A stretch of 45,387 nt of DNA from Myxococcales bacterium (GTDB lineage Bacteria; Myxococcota_A; Polyangia; Polyangiales; Polyangiaceae): NCBI GenBank assembly GCA_003154095.1, contig PMCK01000486.1, positions 216-45,602 on the forward strand, read 5' to 3'. Below are positions 34,458 to 42,994 of this stretch, piece after piece. Every line of letters starts with the position of its first letter. Within the stretch, counting starts at the first letter, position 1. A program made the position numbers and the translations under genes. Under the pieces are notes generated by a model. That model made no database searches. It was not told the DNA's origin and saw only the letters and a list, made by a program, of their open reading frames with translations.

Positions 34458-34850
34458 TTAGTTGTCCGGCGCTCCGCAAACCAACCAGGCCTCGAGCGCC
34501 TTGCGTTCATTCAATTCCAAGGCAACGCCGGAACTCGGCGGCGGTTGGGTGCAGTTGCGCAAAACTTGTAGAATCGTGATTTGCCAATCCGAAAGGCTCT
34601 GTTGATCGTTCAAGGGCCAGAGTCCCGCGTCGTTGTTCTGTGAGTGACATCCACCGCAGCGCGATTGCACAATTGGCACGACATCACGCGAGAAGCTTGG
34701 AACTGCCACGGGACAACTCGCCACGGTAGTACCGGGACAGGTGGTTGTCTGCGCGTCCTGTTCGACAATCGAATCGGGTGAACTGTGGCACCCGATAAGT
34801 GATATCGCCGTCGCAAACTGTGTAAGTGAGACGCTGAGCTTTCCGCGCAT
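34458..34850 (-). CDS. Small c-type cytochrome-like lipoprotein
   Basis: From ATG 34850: MRGKLSVSLTQFATAISLIGCHSS...FSRDVVPIVQSRCGGCHSQNNDAGLWPL...ALEAWLVCGAPDN; CxxCH. Confidence 0.75.
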   Translation of the reverse strand: MRGKLSVSLTQFATAISLIGCHSSPDSIVEQDAQTTTCPGTTVASCPVAVPSFSRDVVPIVQSRCGGCHSQNNDAGLWPLNDQQSLSDWQITILQVLRNCTQPPPSSGVALELNERKALEAWLVCGAPDN

Positions 34851-35316
34851 GGTTCTATATGCATATGGTTCCGCAGACTGCCGAGCGCCAGGTGACCTGC
34901 CTGGCGTGGGCCATAAGCCCCAGCCGTCGCGTGGTAACACTTTCGAGATCGTCAAGGAAAGGCACTCCGCGATCTCGTCCTGGCGGGCCGTGTCCATTGC
35001 GAGTGCAGCAGTAGACGAGGGCACCTGGGCCATATCGTCGTTTTCTAACTCAGGAGACTCTTCGAAGGGACCTAATCGATTGCAATACAAGTCAACTATT
35101 TTCAGAACCGTCCCGGCAGTAAGGTGGAGGTCCCGGATGCAGCGGGCGCTGAGGGCATTCAGTATGAGTCGCGATCTCGTATGGTCGCACGTAGTCACGC
35201 AAACTAACGCGTACACGCCCTATTCGTACTGCGTGCTCGCCATGTCCGAGTGAGCAACGCACTTCGAGTCGTGGTCAGACTTTTTTCAGAAGCAATGCGG
35301 AACCCCTTGAATCCAA

Positions 35317-35335
35317 GTGCGACAAATTGTCGCAC
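35317..35335. promoter_or_regulatory. Putative copper-island operator, perfect 19-bp palindrome
   Basis: GTGCGACAA-A-TTGTCGCAC, 55 bp upstream of the CDS at 35391. Confidence 0.7.
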
Positions 35336-35390
35336 CCGACTAAATGGGCTTGCCGCCAACCGTATGCCGCACTAGCTCCAGGGCACTCAC

Positions 35391-36869
35391 GTGCGCCACA
35401 ATCGTCCTGCTCGCGCGATCCGTCAAGCCCGTGTCTTACCCGACGTAGGTAAACCAAACCGTGCGTGCCAATGCGCTGCACTTTGGCTGCTCGCGCTCTC
35501 TGGGTTCGGGTGCGTGGACGAAAGACCAGCGATTGAAGCGAAGTTTCAGGAAATCTCGTTTGACGAGCAGCCCGCGTTGCAGCTCGACCAAAGTGCAGTT
35601 GCCGTCTCGGCTCACGCGAGCTCGGGTTTGCCCGTCACTTATCAAAGTTTGACGCCGAATACCTGCTCCGCTGATCGACAATCGGGCCTTGTTACAGGCG
35701 AAGTATCCGGGACTTGCTCGATTGAGGCAGACCAACTAGGGAATGCGGAATTCGGCCCGGCGCGACCAGCGACTCAAAGCGTAACCTTTCGATTCAGTGA
35801 CTCTCTCAGATTCGAATCCGCACTTTCGCTGGGCTTGTATGACACAGTCACGACTCAAGCCGTCAATCCTGCCGGCAACCCAATCACGTACTCAACGACA
35901 ACGCCCTCCGTCTGCTCGATAGATGCAAAGACCGGGCTTGTCGTCGCCCTTGCGCTTGGAACGTGCACCGTCACGGCCGCTTCGGGTGAAATCCAGATTT
36001 CGCAAAGCGCAACTATCGAGGCTTCGAGCACGAGTTCGACTCCGTCGCCGCCCACGGGTGTCACAGCAACGTTTGCAGGTACAACTAAGTCGGTGATTAT
36101 CACCGCGCAGTCGACAGCGAGTGGCGGAAGCCCAATTACCGAGTATTCTGCGGCGTCGACGCCGAATGGTATTACAGCCAAGAGCATGTCTCTGCCGGTC
36201 GTTGTCACTTGCCCGGCGGGTTGCACCGGATATGCATTCGCTCTCGTTGCCACGAATTCGTTGGGCTCGAGCGCACCGTCGGTGGCCGCAGACGTTATCG
36301 CAAACTACGGAGTCACTGCCGTGTTTCATGAGCCAGATACGCAGCCCAATGACTCGATATTCGTTGGGCGATACAAGTTCAACGCGACCAGGTTTACGGT
36401 CTCTGGGTTGAGTGGGCGACTGAGTGAGGCGATGACCGGTAGCTCGAGTCCGTATCCCAATGACACAATGAATTGGCTGATGCTCAATCATCAGCTGTCC
36501 GCACAGTCCTTTGAAGCCGGTGATGTGAAGGGGCTCTTGGTAACGACGTTTCTGCTCCCGACAACGAACACTCTTGCGAGCAATCCTGCGTTCGGAGGTA
36601 CAGACGGTTGGACTCCAGGCACGGGCATGGGGCTTTACTACGGCTATCCCGGAACGAACCCCGCGAACGCGTACGTTAGGGTTTTCGTCAGCACCCAAGA
36701 TCCATCGGCAACTCCGAGTACAACGGCAATCGACAAACTGGCGTATGCGGACTGCACACCGGGAGGCATGATGGGTGCGAGCTGCATGACGGGCACGTCG
36801 AATGCGGGCTATGGGAGCCTTGGCACTATGAGTGGATATCCTGTGTCGCAGGTTACGGTTCAACAATAA
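35391..36869 (+). CDS. Lipoprotein with Ig/FN3-like domains and C-terminal Cys/Met motif
   Basis: ALWLLALSGFGCVDE lipobox; PPTGVTATFAGTTKSVIITAQ...; C-terminal YADCTPGGMMGASCMTG. Confidence 0.75.
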   Translation: MRHNRPARAIRQARVLPDVGKPNRACQCAALWLLALSGFGCVDERPAIEAKFQEISFDEQPALQLDQSAVAVSAHASSGLPVTYQSLTPNTCSADRQSGLVTGEVSGTCSIEADQLGNAEFGPARPATQSVTFRFSDSLRFESALSLGLYDTVTTQAVNPAGNPITYSTTTPSVCSIDAKTGLVVALALGTCTVTAASGEIQISQSATIEASSTSSTPSPPTGVTATFAGTTKSVIITAQSTASGGSPITEYSAASTPNGITAKSMSLPVVVTCPAGCTGYAFALVATNSLGSSAPSVAADVIANYGVTAVFHEPDTQPNDSIFVGRYKFNATRFTVSGLSGRLSEAMTGSSSPYPNDTMNWLMLNHQLSAQSFEAGDVKGLLVTTFLLPTTNTLASNPAFGGTDGWTPGTGMGLYYGYPGTNPANAYVRVFVSTQDPSATPSTTAIDKLAYADCTPGGMMGASCMTGTSNAGYGSLGTMSGYPVSQVTVQQ

Positions 36870-36897
36870 GCATTCTGTATCGAAAGAGGGATGGAGT

Positions 36898-38163
36898 ATG
36901 AACGGCAAAGCATTGATAACGACAGCAGTTTTAGGCGCCCTCGCGTGGGCTTGCAGCAGCGACAATGACGCGCAGCTATCCGGCGCCGCAACAGGCGGAG
37001 CTAGTAGCGCAACGGGTACTGGCGGCAAGAGCGCCACCGGCGCCAGTACTGAGGCGGGCACTTCGGCAATCGCGGGCACGACGGGTCTGGGCGGCGGTGC
37101 TGCAACCGGCGGTATGGCGATGACGGGTGGCTCCGCTCCCATGGGTACGACGGCCACTGGCGGCATGATAGCTACTGGTGGAGTCAGCACCTCTTCCGGT
37201 GGCATGGCGATGACAGGCGGCGCAACGGGCATGGGCACCATGGCCATGGGTGGCATGATGATGAATATGGGTGGAATGGTCGGCACTCTCCCGGCAGGCG
37301 GAAGCGCATCGAGTTCCGGTGGTTCGAGCGGAATTGGCGGAACCAGTTCCACCAGCACGGGCAACAAACCGTTCGAGATGAGCGTTGGACCCGGTGGCGC
37401 GCCTGGCACCGCAATTGTGAACGTCACCGCGCGGTCGCAGAGCGACTCGGGCGCCGTTACTGAATACTCCGTAACCGCGCAACCCGGTTCCATCAAGGTG
37501 ACCAGCTCTACTTTGCCTATCATGGTGACGGGCCTGGTTGCGCAGACGGATTACACGTTTACCGTGGTGGCCCATTACGAAGATGGCAGCGCACAATCCG
37601 CTATGACGGGGGAGCTTGGTTTCTATGATGTCGTTGAAACCTTTGACGAGCCCATGACGCAACCGAACAATACCATCTTCACCGGTTCGTTCGCGTACGA
37701 CTTCACAGCAGAAGCAGTGTCGAGTCTTGCCGGAACGCTAACGGAGTCAATGACGAAGATCAACGGAGTGTATGCATCACCCATGACCACCGTGTCGTTG
37801 GGCTATCAACTCTCTTCGGTTGCGGCGAATCTCGGTGGCGTCAACGGACTGCTCGTGACGACGTTTGGCCTTCCGACGACGGACACATTTACCGGCGGCG
37901 GCTTTGCCCCTGGAGGAACGCAGTATTACGGCCTTCAAGAAGGAACACCGAATAACCACAACGCGTACGCGATGATCTTTGTGAACACCCAAGACCCCAT
38001 GACTTCACTGGCGCAGGCTCAGATCGACAAGCTTGCCTACGCGGACTGTACTGCGGGTGGAATGATGATGTCGTCGTGCATGACAGGTACGACTGCGGCT
38101 GGCTACGGTCGCTCGGGAACCATGGGCGGATATCCGATGAGTCAAGTAATCACGAGGCGCTAG
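36898..38163 (+). CDS. Lipoprotein with Met/Gly/Thr-rich linker and C-terminal Cys/Met motif; paralog of preceding gene
   Basis: MNGKALITTAVLGALAWACSSD lipobox; linker GGMAMTGG...GMGTMAMGGMMMNMGGM; C-terminal YADCTAGGMMMSSCMTG. Confidence 0.8.
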   Translation: MNGKALITTAVLGALAWACSSDNDAQLSGAATGGASSATGTGGKSATGASTEAGTSAIAGTTGLGGGAATGGMAMTGGSAPMGTTATGGMIATGGVSTSSGGMAMTGGATGMGTMAMGGMMMNMGGMVGTLPAGGSASSSGGSSGIGGTSSTSTGNKPFEMSVGPGGAPGTAIVNVTARSQSDSGAVTEYSVTAQPGSIKVTSSTLPIMVTGLVAQTDYTFTVVAHYEDGSAQSAMTGELGFYDVVETFDEPMTQPNNTIFTGSFAYDFTAEAVSSLAGTLTESMTKINGVYASPMTTVSLGYQLSSVAANLGGVNGLLVTTFGLPTTDTFTGGGFAPGGTQYYGLQEGTPNNHNAYAMIFVNTQDPMTSLAQAQIDKLAYADCTAGGMMMSSCMTGTTAAGYGRSGTMGGYPMSQVITRR

Positions 38164-38248
38164 CCGCGACACATGATCCTGATTTCGGTCGATGGCGGCA
38201 GTAAGGCGCAGCTAGGCAATTGGACCGCGAGCTTGTCGATAGCTTTGA

Positions 38249-40474
38249 GTGGCGGTGGCGGTGCGTAAACTCACGCGCATTTGTGCAGGGGTGCTCTTGC
38301 TCCCCACTTCCGCAGCGGCCGCCGAGGTCGTTACGGTGGCTCCGATTGACGTGGCCGCTACACCTGAAGCCAACGATTCGACGGACACGTCGCTCGGCGC
38401 GGACACCATCCAAGACTCGAGTGCCGAAGAAGGGCGACCCGGGCCGAGCGGCGACGCTGCTCGGCTTCTGCTCGATTCGCCCGCCGTTGGCCTTCGTTCG
38501 AATGGACCCATCTCGAGTCTGCCGGCGATTCACGGCCTTGCCGATGATCGTCTGCGAATCCAAGTGGACGGCGTCGAGCTTTCAACGGCTTGCCCCAACC
38601 ACATGAATTCTCCGCTTTCGTACGTGGATCCCAGCACCGTGGGCAAGGTCACGGTGTTTGCGGGGGCAACTCCCGTGAGTGTCGGAGGCGACAACCTTGG
38701 AGGTACGGTGCAGGTAAGTTCGACCGAACCCAAGTTTGCGACCGGAGATAAGCCCTATCGCTTCGATGGTCAATTGGGCTCGTTCTACCGCAGCAATGGG
38801 AATGCCTTTGGATACAACTTCCGTGCAAGCGGTGCTGGGCGATGGCTTGCCGTGACGTACGCCCAATCGCAATCGCAGTCGGACAACTACGTGGCGGGTG
38901 GCAACTTCAAACCGACGAGTGCGGGTCGAGAAGGCGCGTTGCTCTTGCCTGCAAACGTGGTTGGCTCGTCCGCTTACAAGGGGGCGTTGAATCGCGCGCT
39001 CGGCATCGCCGCATTGTACGAGGGGCATAGTCTGCAATTGAATCTGTCGCGCCAAACAGTTGGTTTCGAGGGCTTTCCCAACCAACGCATGGACATGACG
39101 CAGAACGACAATAACGTTGCAGCCATCCGCTATCGGGGCCAATTTGCATGGGGTGACTTACTTGCGCGGGCCAGCTACCAAAGAACCGACCACGCAATGG
39201 ACATGGGTCCGGATCGCTATTCATATGGAACGGGTATGCCCATGCGTACTCGCGGTAAAACTCGTGGCGCGGGCCTGCAAAGCAACGTGCTGCTCTCCGA
39301 TAAGGACGGGTTGCGGTTGGGAGGCGAATACCAAGAGTACACGCTATTTGACTGGTGGGACCCGGTGAGCAATTCAGGGAGCATGGGTCCAAACACATTT
39401 TACAACATCGATTACGGGCGCCGGCGGAAGGTCGACGCTTTTGCCGAATGGGAAGCAACGTGGACTCGAGCGTGGACTAGTCAGATAGGTATTCGCAGCG
39501 ACAACGTCGCCACCAATGCCGGACCCGTCCAGGGATACAACAGCTCCTTCAATGATGTGTGGGCTCAAGATGCAGCCGCGTTCAATGCGACGAAGCGCGA
39601 CCAACTGGATAAGAACCTAGACCTTACGGCACTGCTCCGCTTTTCGCCCAAAGAGACACTCGATTATCTACTCGGCTACTCGCGCAAATCACGATCTCCC
39701 AACCTTTACCAGCGGTACGCCTGGGCCAACAATCCCATGGCCGCACTGATGAACAACTTGGCGGGTGACGGCAACGGATACATCGGCAATGTCGATTTGA
39801 AACCCGAAGTGGCGCACACATGGAGCCTGAATGCCCGTTGGCGTGACGCCGGCCGTCAGCGTTGGGAGCTCGATGCAACGAGCTACTTCACGTACATCGA
39901 GGACTACATCGACGCCAGACGCTGCGAATCGCTGCAATGCAGCGCCACCGCAAACCAAACGGCGGGCTTCGTCTTGCTTCAGTACCTGAATCGAACAGCC
40001 AGAATTCACGGTATCGACGTATCGGGGAGGCTCCTTTTCGCAAAGTCGGCCCGCATGGGAGCACTCACGGGGGTTGGCGTCTTGAGCTATGTCAACGGGC
40101 AGAACGTAACCACTGGCGATGGGCTTTATGACATCATGCCGTTCAATGCCAAGTTTAGGCTCCAGCACTCGATAGGCGGGCTTGAATCACAGGCTGAGGT
40201 TATCGCCGTTGCTGACAAGAGCCACGTTTCTCACGTTCGCAACGAAATAGAAACGCCTGCATATTGGCTGCTCAATCTTCGCGCAAGCTATCGATGGGAG
40301 GTGGCTCGGTTGGATGTGTCCGTCGAAAACCTGGTCAACCGACTGTACTACGCGCCGCTCTCGGGGGTCTATGTTGGGCAGGGACCATCAATGACGACCA
40401 ACGGTGTTCCCTGGGGCGTGGCGGTTCCGGGACGTGGGCGCTCATTCGACTTCGCCTTCAACTACTATTTCTAG
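38249..40474 (+). CDS. OprC/NosA-like copper TonB-dependent receptor
   Basis: Plug with LRIQVDGVELSTACPNHMNSPLSYVDPSTV (CxxxM) and loop TDHAMDMGPDRYSYGTGMPM (HxM), the signature residues of OprC/NosA. Confidence 0.88.
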   Translation: MAVAVRKLTRICAGVLLLPTSAAAAEVVTVAPIDVAATPEANDSTDTSLGADTIQDSSAEEGRPGPSGDAARLLLDSPAVGLRSNGPISSLPAIHGLADDRLRIQVDGVELSTACPNHMNSPLSYVDPSTVGKVTVFAGATPVSVGGDNLGGTVQVSSTEPKFATGDKPYRFDGQLGSFYRSNGNAFGYNFRASGAGRWLAVTYAQSQSQSDNYVAGGNFKPTSAGREGALLLPANVVGSSAYKGALNRALGIAALYEGHSLQLNLSRQTVGFEGFPNQRMDMTQNDNNVAAIRYRGQFAWGDLLARASYQRTDHAMDMGPDRYSYGTGMPMRTRGKTRGAGLQSNVLLSDKDGLRLGGEYQEYTLFDWWDPVSNSGSMGPNTFYNIDYGRRRKVDAFAEWEATWTRAWTSQIGIRSDNVATNAGPVQGYNSSFNDVWAQDAAAFNATKRDQLDKNLDLTALLRFSPKETLDYLLGYSRKSRSPNLYQRYAWANNPMAALMNNLAGDGNGYIGNVDLKPEVAHTWSLNARWRDAGRQRWELDATSYFTYIEDYIDARRCESLQCSATANQTAGFVLLQYLNRTARIHGIDVSGRLLFAKSARMGALTGVGVLSYVNGQNVTTGDGLYDIMPFNAKFRLQHSIGGLESQAEVIAVADKSHVSHVRNEIETPAYWLLNLRASYRWEVARLDVSVENLVNRLYYAPLSGVYVGQGPSMTTNGVPWGVAVPGRGRSFDFAFNYYF

Positions 40475-40475
40475 C

Positions 40476-41240
40476 ATGGCGCGCCGCGGCTCTTCCTTGT
40501 CGAAATCAGCCAGATTCTCCTGGTGGCTGGGTTGTTCTATCGCGGTGCATGTCGGTCTACTCAATGCCCGCTCAGCAGAACAACATGAGCTGGGGTCGCG
40601 GATGGGTCGCCCAATGACATTCGAACTGCTCGAAGTCCCCAAGGAGATTCCGGTGTCCATCGCCGTGAGCTCTGGTCAGGAATCACCTATCGATCTGGGC
40701 TCGACTCGAGTGCCGAACCGAGCATCTGCCCGAAGCAGTCGAATGCCTGACTCCCAACCCATCGCGGTGCACCAATCGCAAGCAGTGCCGCCCACCACAC
40801 CGGAGGCTGCAGCTCATCCGGGCCCGTCAGAGCAGGGCGAAGATATTGGACCGACGTCGTCGGGTGGGCGTACCGCGGTCTCCGCCGAAGCCGCACCCCT
40901 ACCGAAGGCATCGGTGGGTACGAGCCAAACACCGGGAACTAACATCTCGCATGCGAGAGCAGACTATTACAGTTTGCTAAGAGCCGCAGTCGAGCGGCAC
41001 CGGGAGTATCCGCGAGCGGCGAGGCGCGCACGCCTGCAAGGCACGGTGGTTCTGCGGTTGTCAGTGTCGCGCGCGGGCCAATTGCTTTCGGCAAGCGTGA
41101 GCAAGTCTTCAGGAGAAGACACCTTGGATAATGCCGCGCTGTCGGCGGTACGAATGACTGGAACATTTCCTGCCGCACCAGCCGAAGTGGGAGGCGTAGC
41201 GATCACTCTCGAATTGCCATTCGTATTTCGATTGAGGTAG
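40476..41240 (+). CDS. tonB: TonB energy transducer
   Basis: MARRGSSLSKSARFSWWLGCSIAVHVGLL...; C-terminal HREYPRAARRARLQGTVVLRLSVSRAGQLLSASVSKSSGEDTLDNAALSAVR. Confidence 0.88.
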   Translation: MARRGSSLSKSARFSWWLGCSIAVHVGLLNARSAEQHELGSRMGRPMTFELLEVPKEIPVSIAVSSGQESPIDLGSTRVPNRASARSSRMPDSQPIAVHQSQAVPPTTPEAAAHPGPSEQGEDIGPTSSGGRTAVSAEAAPLPKASVGTSQTPGTNISHARADYYSLLRAAVERHREYPRAARRARLQGTVVLRLSVSRAGQLLSASVSKSSGEDTLDNAALSAVRMTGTFPAAPAEVGGVAITLELPFVFRLR

Positions 41241-41273
41241 TTGGTGCGAGGCTGGCACGAGCAAGACTGTGCT

Positions 41274-42146
41274 TCATGGAGGTTGAGCCACGAGCACCCC
41301 ATGCTTGCGGCAAATGCTGAGACAACTCCGGATGAGATCTGGGAGCGAGTCCTTCGACTCGGCTGGGGTCACAGCGTCGAGTCGGTCGATGGCTTCTGCC
41401 AGTGAAGATTGGTCGAGCAGTGACAAGAGCGTAAATTCCAGTGGCTCTAGCGCGAGGCGTCCAAAACCTGACGAGGTTCGTTGAATCAGCCAGTGCTTTG
41501 GCGTCAGGTAACGTTCTGGCAATACCGCTGCGCTCTCATCCTCGGGTCGAATGGCATCGCGGATGTCAAGCAGTGGCCAATGCTCCTGAATGAGCGCCAC
41601 GTTGGTGGCCAACCGAAGCTTGATTGTCCCCACCTGCACTGCATCAGCGTTGAGCGGCTCTGAAGCAGAAACTGGCGCCTGAAAAATCTTTCTAAACGAC
41701 TCGTCAATGCTGGTGGCCTCCCTAACCGCACGCTGCGGCGGTATTCTTGCTGCGTCAGAATCCCGTTCCGGCGCGCCATATCCCTCGCGCACGAAGTCGG
41801 CAAACCCGTCAGCCGCGTGCGAAAGATCGAAATGCTGCGGTGGCGATTGCAGCAGGAACTTCATTGCGTACCCGTTGAATGTCCAATGGCCGAGCAAACG
41901 CGCGAGCGACGGAAATTCGGTTTGCAATGCGCTCAGCAGTCGAAACCAATACTGTCGGTTGTAGATAGCGAGTCGTTCTTTGGCGTGATGGGCAACGCTG
42001 TCAACGACGGCGTCTATGATGTGCCTTTCATAGGCATCGATATCCGCGCGAAGCCAACCGGTTTCGCGGCGAAGTGGTACCCGCAGCAACCGCCCGAATT
42101 TCTGCTGGAGTTCTTCAACCCAGCTTGGCAGAGCGGGAACTAGCAT
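41274..42146 (-). CDS. DUF2063-type MNIO partner protein (BufC/HvfC-like)
   Basis: ERLAIYNRQYWFRLLSALQTEFPSLARLLG is typical of DUF2063; overlaps the DUF692 gene by 7 bp. Confidence 0.78.
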   Translation of the reverse strand: MLVPALPSWVEELQQKFGRLLRVPLRRETGWLRADIDAYERHIIDAVVDSVAHHAKERLAIYNRQYWFRLLSALQTEFPSLARLLGHWTFNGYAMKFLLQSPPQHFDLSHAADGFADFVREGYGAPERDSDAARIPPQRAVREATSIDESFRKIFQAPVSASEPLNADAVQVGTIKLRLATNVALIQEHWPLLDIRDAIRPEDESAAVLPERYLTPKHWLIQRTSSGFGRLALEPLEFTLLSLLDQSSLAEAIDRLDAVTPAESKDSLPDLIRSCLSICRKHGVLVAQPP

Positions 42147-42994
42147 GCTCGCGCACCCATTGCCTTTCTGAGTTCGTCAACGAGGACGGGCAACGGTGGG
42201 ATCTTGTCGTCCCATTCGAGGAGCGTTGGAAATGGTCCTCCGATTTGCCAGGCATACTTGTAGAGCGTCCAAACGCTGTCCGCCACCAGATGGTCGTGCG
42301 TGTCAACGATAAGTCCCGATGGGTCGCGCGAGTGCCCTGCCATATGCACCTGCAACACTCGAGAGAAATCGATGCGCTCGAGATACGTCTTGGGATCGAA
42401 AGAATGGTTGTGACTCGAGACGAAGACATTGTTGACATCGAGCAGGAGCCCGCAATCGGCTTGCTCGACAATGGCTGATATGAAGTCCCACTCGGTCAGC
42501 GTTGAGCTCTTGTACGAGACGTAACTCGAGAGGTTTTCGAGCCCAAAGGGACGACCGAGACGCTTCTGAACGTATGCGGCGCGCGCAGCAGCAACCTCGA
42601 CAAGTTCTGGGACATGAGGCACCGGCAGCAAATCATGGTGTCTATGATGTTCACTCGAGGTAAAGCACAGGTGGTCGGTTACGAATGGCGCATCGACGAG
42701 ATCGGCAAGTCGACAGAGCCGATCCAGGTACTCTTCGTCCGGGAAATCAGCGCCCAGGAGGTTGAGCCCGACCCCATGCAGTACAATCGGGTACTTCGCG
42801 CGTACCCGGCCCAGGTAGTGCAAAGGCGAGGCTGCGTCCGTCATGAAGTTCTCGCTGATTGCCTCGAAGTAATCAACTTCAGGCAATGATTCGAGCACTT
42901 CAGTGTAATGGACTTGGCGCAGCCCCAAGCCGAGAGCATTTCTAGCAATTCTGAGCCGGGGGCTTCCTCGGGTGGATGGCAAGCAGGTCGTCAC
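42140..42994 (-). CDS. DUF692 multinuclear non-heme iron oxidase (MNIO; MbnB/BufB-like)
   Basis: ALGLGLRQVHY, VDYFEAISENFM, VLHGVGLNLLG, VTDHLCFT, GLENLSSYV, DCGLLLDVNNVFVSSHNHSFDP, RVLQVHMAGH, VDTHDHLV, LLEWDDKIP. Confidence 0.95.
   Translation of the reverse strand: MTTCLPSTRGSPRLRIARNALGLGLRQVHYTEVLESLPEVDYFEAISENFMTDAASPLHYLGRVRAKYPIVLHGVGLNLLGADFPDEEYLDRLCRLADLVDAPFVTDHLCFTSSEHHRHHDLLPVPHVPELVEVAAARAAYVQKRLGRPFGLENLSSYVSYKSSTLTEWDFISAIVEQADCGLLLDVNNVFVSSHNHSFDPKTYLERIDFSRVLQVHMAGHSRDPSGLIVDTHDHLVADSVWTLYKYAWQIGGPFPTLLEWDDKIPPLPVLVDELRKAMGARAC

Noticed and set aside
37090-37290. Possible DNA tandem repeat (GGCGGCATG-like units)
   Set aside because: Units are degenerate at DNA level and in frame; better explained as a low-complexity protein linker than a satellite or CRISPR.
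35892-37523. 543-aa minus-strand ORF with Pro/Ala-rich repeats
   Set aside because: Antisense shadow of two lipoprotein genes; the Pro-rich pattern mirrors the Met/Gly/Thr linker on the real strand.
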